64,000 nucleotides of DNA from Candidatus Methylacidiphilales bacterium (GCA_033875315.1 JANRJG010000041.1:1-64000); one strand, 5' to 3'. Positions 7,632 to 17,264 are shown, counted from the stretch's first letter. Translations and numbers: made by a program. Notes: generated by a model not told the origin, from the sequence alone.

Positions 7632-8492
7632 TTAGAAGTAGGTCACCGGAACGTTGCGCTCCGGGGTCAGGTCGACCGTTCGTACAAAAAGGTTGTTCTC
7701 CCGGGCATGGTCCAGGATGACCCGCAGGCGCTGGATCTGTTCCTGGAGGTAGTCGGTGCGGAAACAAATCATGCCCTGGTCGCGCGTCCGCAAAATCAGG
7801 TATCCCCGGCTCTGGACCTCGATCTCGGTCAGGTCGAGTTCGCTCTTGAGCGTGGTGTAGTCGGCCAGACGCAGGAGATTGAGCGCACCCAGCAATTCGG
7901 CCCGTTCCGTCCGCTCGCCCTCGCGGATGTATTCATGGGCCACTCCTTTGATCACCGGCAGGGGCTTCAGCCGCTCACCGGCTTTGGGCCGCATGACGTA
8001 GCCCTGCCCATCGACATAGTACACCGACTGCGCGAGTTGGTGACCGGCGCTGGAGTAGGGCAGCAGCTTGGCCATCGGTTGTCTCTCGACCACTTCGATG
8101 CGGAGGGTCGAAGGAAGGCGGCGTTCGATCACTACAGAAGCGATGTAAGGCATTCGCTGGAGTCGCTCACGGACGTCGGGCAGTTTCAGGATCATCAGGT
8201 TGCTCCCCATCCGCACTCCGGCCCATTCGATGACCTCGGAGCGGCTCACCCCTCCGGTGACCTTGATTTCGATGTTTTTGATCTGAAAGTCGTCGTTCCG
8301 GAAAAAGGCGTGGTGGAGGATGCTGCGCGTGGCGAAATGGGTGCCCAAGGCGATGACCCCGAGCACCACGACCCCGATCCCGACCATGGTCAGATGCCCC
8401 TGCAATTTCTTGTTCTGCGTGCGCTGGTGGACTTCGGCCAGCAGAACATGGCGTTTATTGCGACGCGGCCCGCGCGATCCGAAACGGCTCAT
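7632..8492 (-). CDS. ftsQ: Cell-division protein FtsQ/DivIB
   Basis: 286 residues from the ATG at 8492, which overlaps the ddl stop codon in ATGA; the open frame runs further upstream but that part is antisense to nothing useful and overlaps ddl. A basic cytoplasmic N-terminus (FGSRGPRRNKR) is followed by one membrane helix (about 35-55, VGIGVVVLGVIALGTHF), then a POTRA domain (FQIKNIEIKVTGGVSRSEV) and the FtsQ beta domain. In the divisome it links FtsL/FtsB and the FtsWI synthase in the periplasm. The sequence is divergent, as is usual for FtsQ, but topology and position are decisive. Confidence 0.9.
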   Translation of the reverse strand: MSRFGSRGPRRNKRHVLLAEVHQRTQNKKLQGHLTMVGIGVVVLGVIALGTHFATRSILHHAFFRNDDFQIKNIEIKVTGGVSRSEVIEWAGVRMGSNLMILKLPDVRERLQRMPYIASVVIERRLPSTLRIEVVERQPMAKLLPYSSAGHQLAQSVYYVDGQGYVMRPKAGERLKPLPVIKGVAHEYIREGERTERAELLGALNLLRLADYTTLKSELDLTEIEVQSRGYLILRTRDQGMICFRTDYLQEQIQRLRVILDHARENNLFVRTVDLTPERNVPVTYF

Positions 8493-9382
8493 CGGCGTGC
8501 CTCCAGCGAAAGTTCCACGATGCGGCGGCAAAGTTCCGGGAAGGAAATGCCATCGGCGGCGGCGGCCTCTGGAAAGAGACTCAGGTCGGTCATGCCGGGG
8601 AGCGCATTCAGCTCGAGCACCACTGGTGCACTTCCGTCGTCGGGCAGGATGACATCGACCCTCGCATACACACTGCAGCCCACGGCCCGGTAGGCAGCGG
8701 CGGCGGCAGCTTCCACCGAAGCACGCTCTTCCGGCGTGAGAGGGGCCGGACATAGGTGCTGGGTCCGTCCCGCCGTGTATTTGTTGGTGTAATCGTAAAA
8801 TCCTTCGAGCGGGCGCATCTCCACCACGGGCAATGGTCGGCCATCCAAAAGGCCGACAGTCAACTCGCGCCCGGCGATGAATTCTTCCACCATCATGGGC
8901 CTGCCAAATGCCGCGGCGGCCTCACGGGCCTGCTCCACTTCCCCGTCCGTCCGGGCGATGGATACACCCACGCTCGATCCATCCGCCACCGGTTTGAGCA
9001 CGAAGGGCGCGGGCCATTCCGTCTCCGGCGTCCACGCGCCACCCCTCGCAATGCGCACACCACCTTGTTGGAATTTTTCCCGCGCCAAAAGCTTGTCAAA
9101 GGACAGACGACAGGCCTCGGCTCCCGGGCCGGTGTAGATCCTGCCCGCTTCATCCAACCGGCGCTGCAACATCCCGTCCTCACCGAATGTTCCATGCAGA
9201 CCAATGAACAACACCCGCCCGGGTGCCGGCAGATCAAAGGCAACGGTCGTGATGTCCAGCTCGTCCACTTCGCATCCCGCCTCCCGAAGGGCACGGGCCA
9301 CAGCCGCACCGGAACGCAAGGACACCTCACGCTCCGAGGATATACCGCCTTTCAGGACGGTGATGGGTGGGAGTGGGTTCAT
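8489..9382 (-). CDS. ddl: D-alanine--D-alanine ligase
   Basis: 297 residues, the short (DdlB-like) length. ATP-grasp enzyme with a start VLKGGISSEREVSLRSG, the HGTFGEDG segment (about 64-71), the ATP lysine segment FVLKPVADGSSVGV, a VEEFIAGREL motif, and the metal/substrate end VVLELNALPGMTDLS. It joins two D-alanines for the peptidoglycan stem. The ATG overlaps the stop of murC-murB by 4 bases, and its own stop overlaps ftsQ, so translation is coupled. Confidence 0.96.
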   Translation of the reverse strand: MNPLPPITVLKGGISSEREVSLRSGAAVARALREAGCEVDELDITTVAFDLPAPGRVLFIGLHGTFGEDGMLQRRLDEAGRIYTGPGAEACRLSFDKLLAREKFQQGGVRIARGGAWTPETEWPAPFVLKPVADGSSVGVSIARTDGEVEQAREAAAAFGRPMMVEEFIAGRELTVGLLDGRPLPVVEMRPLEGFYDYTNKYTAGRTQHLCPAPLTPEERASVEAAAAAAYRAVGCSVYARVDVILPDDGSAPVVLELNALPGMTDLSLFPEAAAADGISFPELCRRIVELSLEARR

Positions 9383-11658
9383 GTCACATCCTCCCCGACG
9401 ACCTGGACTTCCAGTTCCAGTTCTATCCCTCGCTCCTTGAGGGCGGTTTCACGGATTTCCCCAATGAGCGTCAGCATGTCCGAGGCCGTCGCACCACCGT
9501 CGTTGACCAGGAAGTTGGCATGAACGGGTGATACACGGGCTCCACCCACCCGGCGGTCCTTAAGACCCAGCTCATCGATCAAACGTCCAGCCGGTATGGA
9601 GTCGGTGTTTTTGAACGTGCAGCCCGCACTGGGGGCTGCCGGCTGGGAGTCCCACCGCTTGCGGCTGTAAGCCGCCAGTCGCGCCTCGATTTCCGAGGGG
9701 GCCTCCGGCCTGCCCAGCAAAGTTGCTCCAAGGACAATGTGATTTTGCAAGAGCGGCACGTGCCGGTAACCGGCCTCGATTTTTTCCCGGGGCAGTTCAA
9801 ACACCTTCCCCCCCAGATCCATCAAACGTACGGACTCAACCACCTCGAACATCCAGGATTGCATCGCCCCCGCGTTCATCTTCAGTGACCCGCCGAGATT
9901 GCCAGGAATCCCTTCCATGAATTCCATTCCTGCCAGGCCGTGTTTTTTGGCCATGTAGGCGATCTCACGCAACCGGACCCCGGCCCCGGCAACCAGGCGG
10001 CCGTTCTCCACCCGCAGACCCGTGAATGCCGCACGTCCCAAGTGGAGGCACAGCCCGCGGATGCCGCCATCGCGCACCAGGAGGTTGCTGCCCCGGCCGA
10101 TGACGGTCACGGGAATACCCTCGGAACGGCAACAGGCCAGGACGCGGGACAATTCTTCCTCACTCGTAGGCTCCAGCCACATTTGGGCCGGCCCTCCGAC
10201 CCGCAGGGTGGTGTGTTTGCGCATGGGTTCGAAGCAGCGGAACACCGAGGCGGATTCCAGATGGGGGCGCAACAGATCGGCTTGCTTCAGGTCGGCGGCT
10301 ATCTGCCCGGCCACCAGATGAACGTTCCCAGCCCCCATGGTCACCAACACATCGCCGGGGACGAGTTGCTCGGCCACCAAGGCCTTTGCGTGCTCAAGAT
10401 TCCAGGCAAAGAGGGGTTTATCACGGTGTCCTGATCCCTCGCAGAGTGTCCGTGCGGACAACCCGGTGGGATTGTCTTCACCCGCGCCATATATCTCTGT
10501 CACCACGACCCGGTCGGCATCTTCGAAGGCGTTCGTGAACTGGCCGAGAAGATGGGCCGTGCGCGAATAACGGTGCGGCTGAAAGAGGGCCAGCACGCGC
10601 TTGCGCGGTAGTCGGCGGGCCGCTGCGAGCGTCGCGCGGATCTCCGAAGGATGGTGTGCATAGTCGTCGACGATGTGATAGTCCTGGCCAAGGTAACGGG
10701 TTTCAAACCGGCGTCCGGGGCCCACCAAGGCGGCCAGGGCCCGCTGGCAGTCGCCGAATTCCACATCAAGCGAGAGCGCAACCGCAATCACTCCGAGGGC
10801 ATTGCTGACGTTGTGGCGTCCGGGCAGGGACAAGGTGATGTCACCAAGGACGCGTTCGCGGTGGTGGACGGTGAAGCGTGACATCCCTGCCGCCAAATCG
10901 ATCCCGGTGGCGCGAAAGTCGGCATCATGGTCGAGGGCGTAGGATATGGAAAGGGGGTTGGCCGGAGCCAGAAGGCGGCACACGGGATCATCGGCACAAA
11001 GCACCGGAACCCGGTCCACACGGGAAATGACCCCGCGGAAGGTTTCGACGATTGCGGCGAAATTTCCATAGTGGTCGAGGTGGTCCTCTTCGATGTTCAG
11101 CACGAGTGCGGCATGGGGCTGGTAGCAGGCGATGGTTCCATCGCTCTCGTCCGCTTCGACCACGACTTCCGGACCGGTACCGAGGGCGGCATTGCGGCCG
11201 AGGGACGGTACTTCGGCTCCGATATAATAGCCCGGGTCTCGCCCTGCTTCCATGAAGAGACGGGAGAGCATCAGACTCGACGTGGTTTTACCATGCGTGC
11301 CGGCGACCAGGATGGCCTTTCTGGATTGGATAAGGTTCGCCAGCATTTCCGCCCTTTTTAGGACGGGCACCCTGTTTTGTACAGCGTAAATTAGCTCCGA
11401 ATTGTTCGTACGGATCGCCGAGGAATAAACCACGATATCAGCGGAGCGCACCGCCCCGGGCTCGTGGTCCTGTTGGAACAGCATGCCCCGCTCCTCCAGC
11501 GCACGCACCGCCGTTCCTCGTTGGAGGTCGGATCCGCTGACCCGGCAACCGGCATCCAGGAGCATGTGGGCCAGCGCGCTCATGCCGCTGCCTCCGACAC
11601 CAAGAAGGTGCACCCGACTGCCCGGACCGGGGGGCTTGATTTTTTCAGAAGAGGGCAT
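9379..11658 (-). CDS. murC-murB: MurC-MurB fusion: UDP-MurNAc--L-alanine ligase / UDP-GlcNAc-enolpyruvate reductase
   Basis: 759 residues from the ATG at 11658, 14 bases inside murG. The first half (about 1-455) is MurC: Rossmann start HLLGVGGSGMSALAHML, ATP loop VAGTHGKTTSS (about 109-119), EADESDGT, and NIEEDHLDHYG. The second half (about 470-759) is MurB: FAD-binding segment LRVGGPAQ, VIGRGSNLLVRDGG, IPGNLGGSLKMNAGA, and SAGCTFKN carrying the catalytic serine/cysteine region; its length fits the compact type of MurB. MurB makes UDP-MurNAc and MurC adds L-alanine, so the fusion couples two consecutive steps. No stop or frameshift separates them. Confidence 0.95.
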   Translation of the reverse strand: MPSSEKIKPPGPGSRVHLLGVGGSGMSALAHMLLDAGCRVSGSDLQRGTAVRALEERGMLFQQDHEPGAVRSADIVVYSSAIRTNNSELIYAVQNRVPVLKRAEMLANLIQSRKAILVAGTHGKTTSSLMLSRLFMEAGRDPGYYIGAEVPSLGRNAALGTGPEVVVEADESDGTIACYQPHAALVLNIEEDHLDHYGNFAAIVETFRGVISRVDRVPVLCADDPVCRLLAPANPLSISYALDHDADFRATGIDLAAGMSRFTVHHRERVLGDITLSLPGRHNVSNALGVIAVALSLDVEFGDCQRALAALVGPGRRFETRYLGQDYHIVDDYAHHPSEIRATLAAARRLPRKRVLALFQPHRYSRTAHLLGQFTNAFEDADRVVVTEIYGAGEDNPTGLSARTLCEGSGHRDKPLFAWNLEHAKALVAEQLVPGDVLVTMGAGNVHLVAGQIAADLKQADLLRPHLESASVFRCFEPMRKHTTLRVGGPAQMWLEPTSEEELSRVLACCRSEGIPVTVIGRGSNLLVRDGGIRGLCLHLGRAAFTGLRVENGRLVAGAGVRLREIAYMAKKHGLAGMEFMEGIPGNLGGSLKMNAGAMQSWMFEVVESVRLMDLGGKVFELPREKIEAGYRHVPLLQNHIVLGATLLGRPEAPSEIEARLAAYSRKRWDSQPAAPSAGCTFKNTDSIPAGRLIDELGLKDRRVGGARVSPVHANFLVNDGGATASDMLTLIGEIRETALKERGIELELEVQVVGEDVT

Positions 11659-12742
11659 CTTCCACCTCCCTGGCCACCCGCGCGGCGGCCCCGCCTGTTT
11701 GGAATTTTCCTGCGGCACTGGCCATGACTTCGCGTCGTCCGGGTTCTTCCATCAATTCCCTGATCCAACGGGCCAGGGCGGACGAACCTTCGTCGTTTTC
11801 GCGGGCCACCCTGGCCGCGCCCCCCTTGGCGTAGGCCTGGGCGTTGCGTGTCTGGTGGTCTTCCGCCGCATGTGGATACGGAACCAGGAATGAGGGCAGG
11901 CGGTAAAAGGCCAATTCGGTCAGGGAGGAGGCTCCGGAGCGGGCGACCACCGCGTCGGCCAGGCTGTAGACAGTTTCCATGCGGTCGCAAAAATCGCGGA
12001 CTTCGGCCCGGATGCCGTCACGCTGGTAGTTGTAATGGAGCAAATTGACATCCTGCGGTCCGGCCAGATGGATGATCTGGATTTTGTCGGACAGGTTCTT
12101 CCATTCAGCCGCGGCACGCGCCACCAATCGGTTCAGGCCAGCGGCTCCCTGGCTACCGCCCATGACCGCGATGGTGAATCGGTCGGGATCCAGGCCCCAT
12201 TCGGCGGCTGCCTCGCGCCGGTCCATGACCTTCAGGGTTGAACGAACCGGAGTTCCGGTGACCTTCAGGACCGAGGCTTCAAGATGGGCCGCGCACTCCG
12301 AGAAGCCCAGGAGGACCCGGGTGCTGCGGGAAGCCATCCAGCGGGTGACCTTGCCAGGAATGGCGTTGGATTCATGCAGAAGAGTCGGGATACGACGCCT
12401 TGAGGCGGCCAGCAGGATCGGGGCCGAGGTGAACCCCCCCATCCCCAGGACCGCGTCGGGGGTGTATTCACGCAGTTCGGCAACCGACTGGCGATAAGCC
12501 TTCCAGAAGGCCACGAAAAACGAGGGCGTGCGCGGGCCGAGCCCCGGCCATCCTAACACAGGTAGAGCCACTCTTTCAAATTCGGGGTAGGCCGCGAGCG
12601 CGCGGCGGTCGATTTCCTTGTTCGAAACATACAGCCGCACCTGGTGGCCGGACCGGCGCAGTTCCTCGGCCACTGCCAGTCCAGGGAACAGGTGCCCGCC
12701 GGTTCCCCCACATGCGATGCAGATTCGGGCCGAGGTGCTCAC
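11645..12742 (-). CDS. murG: MurG lipid II synthase (UDP-GlcNAc transferase)
   Basis: 365 residues starting at a GTG at 12742 that overlaps the ftsW stop (GTGA). The N-terminal Rossmann motif CIACGGTGGHLFPGLAVAEEL, the middle GGFTSAPILLAA, then GGSQGAAGLNRLV and the acceptor-side RSGASSLTELAFYRLPSFLVPYP with EDHQTRNA are diagnostic. It transfers GlcNAc to lipid I on the cytoplasmic face of the membrane. A longer in-frame extension upstream overlaps ftsW and is rejected. Cotranscribed between ftsW and murC-murB. Confidence 0.96.
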   Translation of the reverse strand: MSTSARICIACGGTGGHLFPGLAVAEELRRSGHQVRLYVSNKEIDRRALAAYPEFERVALPVLGWPGLGPRTPSFFVAFWKAYRQSVAELREYTPDAVLGMGGFTSAPILLAASRRRIPTLLHESNAIPGKVTRWMASRSTRVLLGFSECAAHLEASVLKVTGTPVRSTLKVMDRREAAAEWGLDPDRFTIAVMGGSQGAAGLNRLVARAAAEWKNLSDKIQIIHLAGPQDVNLLHYNYQRDGIRAEVRDFCDRMETVYSLADAVVARSGASSLTELAFYRLPSFLVPYPHAAEDHQTRNAQAYAKGGAARVARENDEGSSALARWIRELMEEPGRREVMASAAGKFQTGGAAARVAREVEDALF

Positions 12743-13878
12743 ATGCGGGCGGATTGTGCCGCCGGGAGAACGCTCCTGTGGCGGCGGGGTTTGAAGGCGG
12801 AGTTGCTGTGGATATTCAGCAGAATGCCCACACCGGCAAGGCAAAGCAGCAGGTTGGAGCCGCCGTAGCTGATGAACGGAAGGCCGATGCCCTTGGCCGG
12901 CACCATGGCGGTGACCACAGCAATATTGAGCGCGGCCTGCAGGCAGATGGCGCAGGTGATGCCAATACCCAACAGCAGGCCGGTGGCATCCGGCGCATGG
13001 CACGCAATCATGCCACCCGACAGGGCGAAGAAGAGGAAGAACAGGACCACACCCAGGGTGAAGATCAACCCGAGTTCTTCACCGATGATCGGGAAAATGA
13101 AATCGTTGTGGGCCTCGGGCAAATAAAACATCTTCTGCACCCCCTCGCCGAGTCCACGGCCGCTCAAGCCACCGGAGCCGAAAGCAATGAGGGCCTGCCA
13201 TACCTGGTATCCCGCGTCCTCCTTGTGGCCCTCGGGATCGAGGAAGGCCAGGAGCCGCGTGCGACGCTCGGGCATGGTCAGGGCCAGGACGAGAATGCCC
13301 ACAAGGCCGAGCACCGGCACCGGGACAATGAATTGCCAGCGGGTCCCGGCGACAAACATCAGAATGAAAGACAGGAGCACGAGGATCGCGGAGGTTCCGA
13401 GGTCCTTTTGCAGGATGCAGAGGCCGATGGCCAGGGCCAACACCCCCATGGGGATGGCGAAACCGTCTTGAAAGCGCGAGACAGTTTTCTGGTGCAAACC
13501 CAACCACCAACCCATGAACACCACCACGGATAGCTTGAGCATTTCCACGGGCTGGAAGTTCATCGGGCCGAGATCGATCCAGCGGCTGGCCCCCTTGACC
13601 TTCACGCCGAGGCCAGGAACAAAACAGGACAGCATGAGCAGCGAAGCCACGCCGACAATCCACCAGGCATAGCGCGTCCAATGCCGGTAATCCCATTTAG
13701 CCAGCAAGACGCATACGACCACCCCGGCCGCAAGCGCGGCGGCCTGACGTTTGAGAAAAAAGGCCTGGTCGCCATTGTTGGCCGGGGCAAAAGCGCTCAC
13801 ACTGGACAACATCACCAGCCCAAGGGAGACCAACCCCAGGACGGCGATGAGGAGGAAGTAAGCACTGTTGCGGGCCAT
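12739..13878 (-). CDS. ftsW: FtsW, septal SEDS glycosyltransferase
   Basis: 379 residues, about ten membrane helices. SEDS-family motifs include KGASRWIDLGPMNFQPVEMLKL (middle), LQKDLGTS, and near the end AKGIGLPFISYGGSNLL. With the FtsI transpeptidase it polymerises lipid II at the septum. SEDS glycosyltransferase activity and the PBP partner are established for the family. It ends in a GTGA overlap with murG and starts 11 bases after the LysM gene. The conserved acidic residue in the KEDAGYQVWQAL to AHNDFIFPIIGEELG region is retained, as in active SEDS proteins. Confidence 0.95.
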   Translation of the reverse strand: MARNSAYFLLIAVLGLVSLGLVMLSSVSAFAPANNGDQAFFLKRQAAALAAGVVVCVLLAKWDYRHWTRYAWWIVGVASLLMLSCFVPGLGVKVKGASRWIDLGPMNFQPVEMLKLSVVVFMGWWLGLHQKTVSRFQDGFAIPMGVLALAIGLCILQKDLGTSAILVLLSFILMFVAGTRWQFIVPVPVLGLVGILVLALTMPERRTRLLAFLDPEGHKEDAGYQVWQALIAFGSGGLSGRGLGEGVQKMFYLPEAHNDFIFPIIGEELGLIFTLGVVLFFLFFALSGGMIACHAPDATGLLLGIGITCAICLQAALNIAVVTAMVPAKGIGLPFISYGGSNLLLCLAGVGILLNIHSNSAFKPRRHRSVLPAAQSARM

Positions 13879-13889
13879 GGCAGGACGGG

Positions 13890-14792
13890 TCAGTTCTTGG
13901 GAACCATCGCCATGTCCGTATTGACCGGGGCGGGTTCGGGACGGGACGGGGGTTGGGCCAAATCCTGTTTTTCCACACCGCCCGGAAGACGGAGCACCAT
14001 GCCCACCTTGAGCTTGGAGGGATCCGTTATCCCATTGGAGTTGGCGAGTTGCTGGGGATTGACATTGAACTTACGGGCGATTTTCCAGAGGGTATCCCCC
14101 TTGCCAACGGTATAGCTGCCTCCCACCACTTCGGCGCGTCGCACAACAGGCGCAGCCTGCGGAGGCAAAGCCGGGGCGGCTGAAGCCGCGACCGTACGGC
14201 CCGCCGGAATCCGGATCACTTGACCGATGCGGATGGTGTCATTGGTCATGCCATTGACGGAACGAAGGTCGGCCACCGATACCCCATAGTTGCGGGAGAT
14301 ACGGGCCAGTGAATCCCCTTTGGCCACGGTGTAGGTTTTATTGCTGTCGACCGTCTGCACATTGGCCGGCTTTTCACTGGCAACGACAGGTGCCGGATTC
14401 GGAGCCGGGTTGGCAATGGCGGGCCGCTCGGTGGTTGACGGAACGCGCGTCCAAATCGGGTCATTGCTGGCCGGCATGGGCAGCGGCGCGGCTTCCGCCG
14501 GGACGGGTTCTGCCTCTGCCGGGGAAGGGCTGGGAGCGGTCCCGGCCTGCTGAGTTTCCACGGTGGGATGTTCCTCCGTGGCAGCCCAGGCGGGCTCATC
14601 TGCGTTCGGGCTTTTTTCGGTGGTGCTGCTGACTTCCTCTACCGGTTTTTCGCTCGAGGAATCCCCCTTGAGCAGGTGGTAGGCACTGAAGGCAACGATC
14701 AGCACAATGTGCAGTCCGAGGACCACGAGGAAAATCGTGGATAGTTTGCTCCCACCCATCGGGGCAGGCTTGGGGTTCTGGTTTTCATTCAT
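13890..14792 (-). CDS. Membrane-anchored double-LysM protein within the dcw operon
   Basis: 300 residues: short cytoplasmic N-terminus, one membrane helix (about 19-40, IFLVVLGLHIVLIVAFSAYHLL), a proline/alanine/glutamate-rich periplasmic linker (about 45-150), then two LysM domains (about 152-197, YTVAKGDSLARISRNYGVS; and about 227-270, YTVGKGDTLWKIARKFNVN), and a short tail. LysM binds glycan strands, so the protein probably ties the inner membrane to nascent peptidoglycan. No catalytic domain is visible. Its place between murD and ftsW implies a division or wall-synthesis role. Confidence 0.85.
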   Translation of the reverse strand: MNENQNPKPAPMGGSKLSTIFLVVLGLHIVLIVAFSAYHLLKGDSSSEKPVEEVSSTTEKSPNADEPAWAATEEHPTVETQQAGTAPSPSPAEAEPVPAEAAPLPMPASNDPIWTRVPSTTERPAIANPAPNPAPVVASEKPANVQTVDSNKTYTVAKGDSLARISRNYGVSVADLRSVNGMTNDTIRIGQVIRIPAGRTVAASAAPALPPQAAPVVRRAEVVGGSYTVGKGDTLWKIARKFNVNPQQLANSNGITDPSKLKVGMVLRLPGGVEKQDLAQPPSRPEPAPVNTDMAMVPKN

Positions 14793-14840
14793 GGTCTTTT
14801 ATTCTCCTGTTGTTTTGTTGGTTTGTTAGAAGTTCTTGAT

Positions 14841-16157
14841 TCAGGCCAGATCTTTCACGAGCTCACGGAACAACTGCCCGCGTTCCTCGAAATTTTTGAA
14901 CATGTCGTAACTGGAGCACCCGGGTGAGAGCAGCACAGTCTGACCGGGACGGGCCAAGCGTCGCGCGGTCTGCACCGCATCGGCCAGATCCACGGCCCGA
15001 TGACAGCGGGTGCGCTGCCCCCAGGCCTCGACCATGCGCGACTGCGCCTCGCCGATCAGAACCGCATGGGCCACATGGCGCCCGACCAGGTCCTTGATGG
15101 CGGCATAGTCAAATCCCTTGTCCTTGCCGCCCGCGATCAGAACACAGGGTGTGCTCATTCCCTGGAGGGCACTTTCGAGGGAGTGAAGGTTGGTGGCCTT
15201 GGAGTCATTGACGTAGTCCACCCCTTCGATTTGGCGGACCAGTTCACAACGATGCGGCAGGGCACGGTAAGAGGCGAAGACGCCCGCGACTGTTTCATGG
15301 TCGATACCGTAGAGGTCGCCCAGCGCCAGCGCGGCCAGTTGGTTTTCAGCATTGTGAGGCCCGCGCAGGCTGGTCTTGGATTGCTCGATGATCTTCTTGT
15401 CATGGCGGCAGAGCCAGCCGTCGCGGAATGTGTATTCGGCCTCGCGGCCATACGCATTGAAAGTGATCCGGCGGGCCGCCAGAAACGGAAGGGACAGATC
15501 CGAATTGACCAGGGCGAAGTCATCAGGCCCCTGATTTTCAAAGATGCGCAGCTTGGCTTTCCAATACTCGTCCATATCGCGGTAACGGTCGAGATGGTCG
15601 GGGGCAAAGTTTAGGAAAACGGCCATTCTTGGACGGAAGGTTTCAATGGCCTCCAATTGGAACGAACTCACTTCCAAGGTGATCACATCCAGGTCCTCGG
15701 CGTTCCGGGCCACATCACTGAAGGGCTTGCCAATGTTGCCACATGCCTCGGTCCGCTTTCCCCCTGCGGTCAAGACGGCGGCGATGAGCTCGGTGGTCGT
15801 GCTTTTGCCGTTCGTGCCGGTGATGGCGACCACGGGTTTTTCGCAGAAACGGAAGGCCAGTTCTATTTCCGAGATGATCGGCACCTTGTCTGCGCGGAGT
15901 TGGCTGACCAGGGGCACGGAAGGATCGATACCAGGGCTGAGGACACCCAGATCAATACGGCACGGATGAAAAGGCCGGGGCTGGACCTCCACCCGCACAC
16001 CCTGGGGACGGAGCCGCTCAGCGACGCGCTCGATCCTCTCGTTCATTTTGCTATCTCGTATGATCACATCCGCTCCTTTCGTTACCAACAATTCGGCCGC
16101 AGCCCTTCCGCTTTCTCCCATGCCAAGGACCACGACCTGTTTTCCAGTCACATTCAC
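14841..16157 (-). CDS. murD: UDP-MurNAc-L-Ala--D-glutamate ligase
   Basis: 438 residues from a GTG at 16157, six bases after mraY. N-terminal UDP-binding VVLGMGESGRAAAELL, ATP loop AITGTNGKSTTTEL (about 109-122), GNIGKPFSDVA, EVSSFQLE, the metal-binding FLNFAPDHLDRY, the LPHRCELV segment, VNDSKATN, and the C-terminal LLSPGCSSYDMFKNFEERG are all hallmarks of MurD. It adds D-glutamate to UDP-MurNAc-L-alanine in the cytoplasm. 48 noncoding bases separate it from the LysM gene, the widest gap in this part of the operon. Confidence 0.97.
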   Translation of the reverse strand: MNVTGKQVVVLGMGESGRAAAELLVTKGADVIIRDSKMNERIERVAERLRPQGVRVEVQPRPFHPCRIDLGVLSPGIDPSVPLVSQLRADKVPIISEIELAFRFCEKPVVAITGTNGKSTTTELIAAVLTAGGKRTEACGNIGKPFSDVARNAEDLDVITLEVSSFQLEAIETFRPRMAVFLNFAPDHLDRYRDMDEYWKAKLRIFENQGPDDFALVNSDLSLPFLAARRITFNAYGREAEYTFRDGWLCRHDKKIIEQSKTSLRGPHNAENQLAALALGDLYGIDHETVAGVFASYRALPHRCELVRQIEGVDYVNDSKATNLHSLESALQGMSTPCVLIAGGKDKGFDYAAIKDLVGRHVAHAVLIGEAQSRMVEAWGQRTRCHRAVDLADAVQTARRLARPGQTVLLSPGCSSYDMFKNFEERGQLFRELVKDLA

Positions 16158-16163
16158 GTTTTT

Positions 16164-17264
16164 TCATCTCAGTTTGAGGGTGGCCAGGCCGATGAGGGCC
16201 AGAACCAGGCCGGCGATCCAGAATCGGATCACCACGGTGGATTCATTCCAGCCCTTGAGTTCGAAATGGTGGTGCAGGGGCGACATGGCGAAGATGCGCT
16301 TGCCCGTAGTTTTGAACGAGGCCACTTGAAGGATGACGGAGAGGGCCTCGATGACGAATACCCCGCCGACAATGACCAAAAGCAGTTCCTGGTTGACGCA
16401 GATAGATACCAAAGCGATGGCGCCACCAATCGCCAGCGATCCGGTGTCCCCCATGAAAACCCGGGCCGGGTGGCAGTTGTACCACAGGAAACCAAGGCAG
16501 GAACCGGCCATGGCCGCACAGAAGACCGATAATTCCCCAACACCTGGGGCATAGGGAAGCAGGAGGTAGTCCGAGGCAATCTTATTGCCGGATAGGTAGG
16601 CAAAGATGGCAAAGACCGAGACCACACTGACGGTGCAACCTGTGGCCAGGCCATCCAACCCGTCCGTCAAATTCACGGCGTTGCTGGAGCCGACGATGAC
16701 CAGGGCAAAGAAGATCAAGGCGAACGGGCCAAGATTGTCCACCACCGGGGTCTTGAAGAAAGGCAGTTGCAGGCTCCGCGCATGTTCCCTTGTTTCCGGG
16801 TGGTAGATCAAAAAGATCCCGACCGCCACCGCAATGAGCACCTGCCCGAGGAATTTTTGCCTGCTGCTGATGCCACCGGAATTCTTTTTGCGGATCTTCT
16901 GGTAGTCGTCGAGAAAACCCAGTCCGCCAAAGGCCAGGGTGGGCACGAGCACGACCCAAAGATACAGCCCGTCCAAGCGGGCCCAGAGCAGGCAGCCGAG
17001 GGTGAGGGAGACCAGAATGAGCAGCCCACCCATGGTCGGGGTGCCCTTCTTGCTTCCGTGCAGTTCGGCCAGCTTGTGTACTTCCTCTTTGCCCCGGATC
17101 GGTTGGCCCAGTTTCAACCGGGTCAGGGCCGCGATCATTTTTGGACCGGACCAAAGGGTGAAAACAAAGGTGCTTACAGCGGCAGCGATCGCCCGGAAAG
17201 TCAGGGCCTCAAAGACCCGCAGCGGTCCGATCCATTCGGCCAAGTGGTGAAGGTAGTAGAGCAT
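16164..17264 (-). CDS. mraY: MraY phospho-MurNAc-pentapeptide translocase
   Basis: 366 residues with about ten membrane helices. Signature motifs: KKGTPTMGG, the catalytic FLDDYQKIRKKNSGG, NAVNLTDGLDGLATG, and HHHFELKGWNE near the C-terminus. It transfers phospho-MurNAc-pentapeptide from UDP to undecaprenyl phosphate, making lipid I. The ATG directly abuts the murF stop (TGAATG) with no gap. Confidence 0.97.
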   Translation of the reverse strand: MLYYLHHLAEWIGPLRVFEALTFRAIAAAVSTFVFTLWSGPKMIAALTRLKLGQPIRGKEEVHKLAELHGSKKGTPTMGGLLILVSLTLGCLLWARLDGLYLWVVLVPTLAFGGLGFLDDYQKIRKKNSGGISSRQKFLGQVLIAVAVGIFLIYHPETREHARSLQLPFFKTPVVDNLGPFALIFFALVIVGSSNAVNLTDGLDGLATGCTVSVVSVFAIFAYLSGNKIASDYLLLPYAPGVGELSVFCAAMAGSCLGFLWYNCHPARVFMGDTGSLAIGGAIALVSICVNQELLLVIVGGVFVIEALSVILQVASFKTTGKRIFAMSPLHHHFELKGWNESTVVIRFWIAGLVLALIGLATLKLR

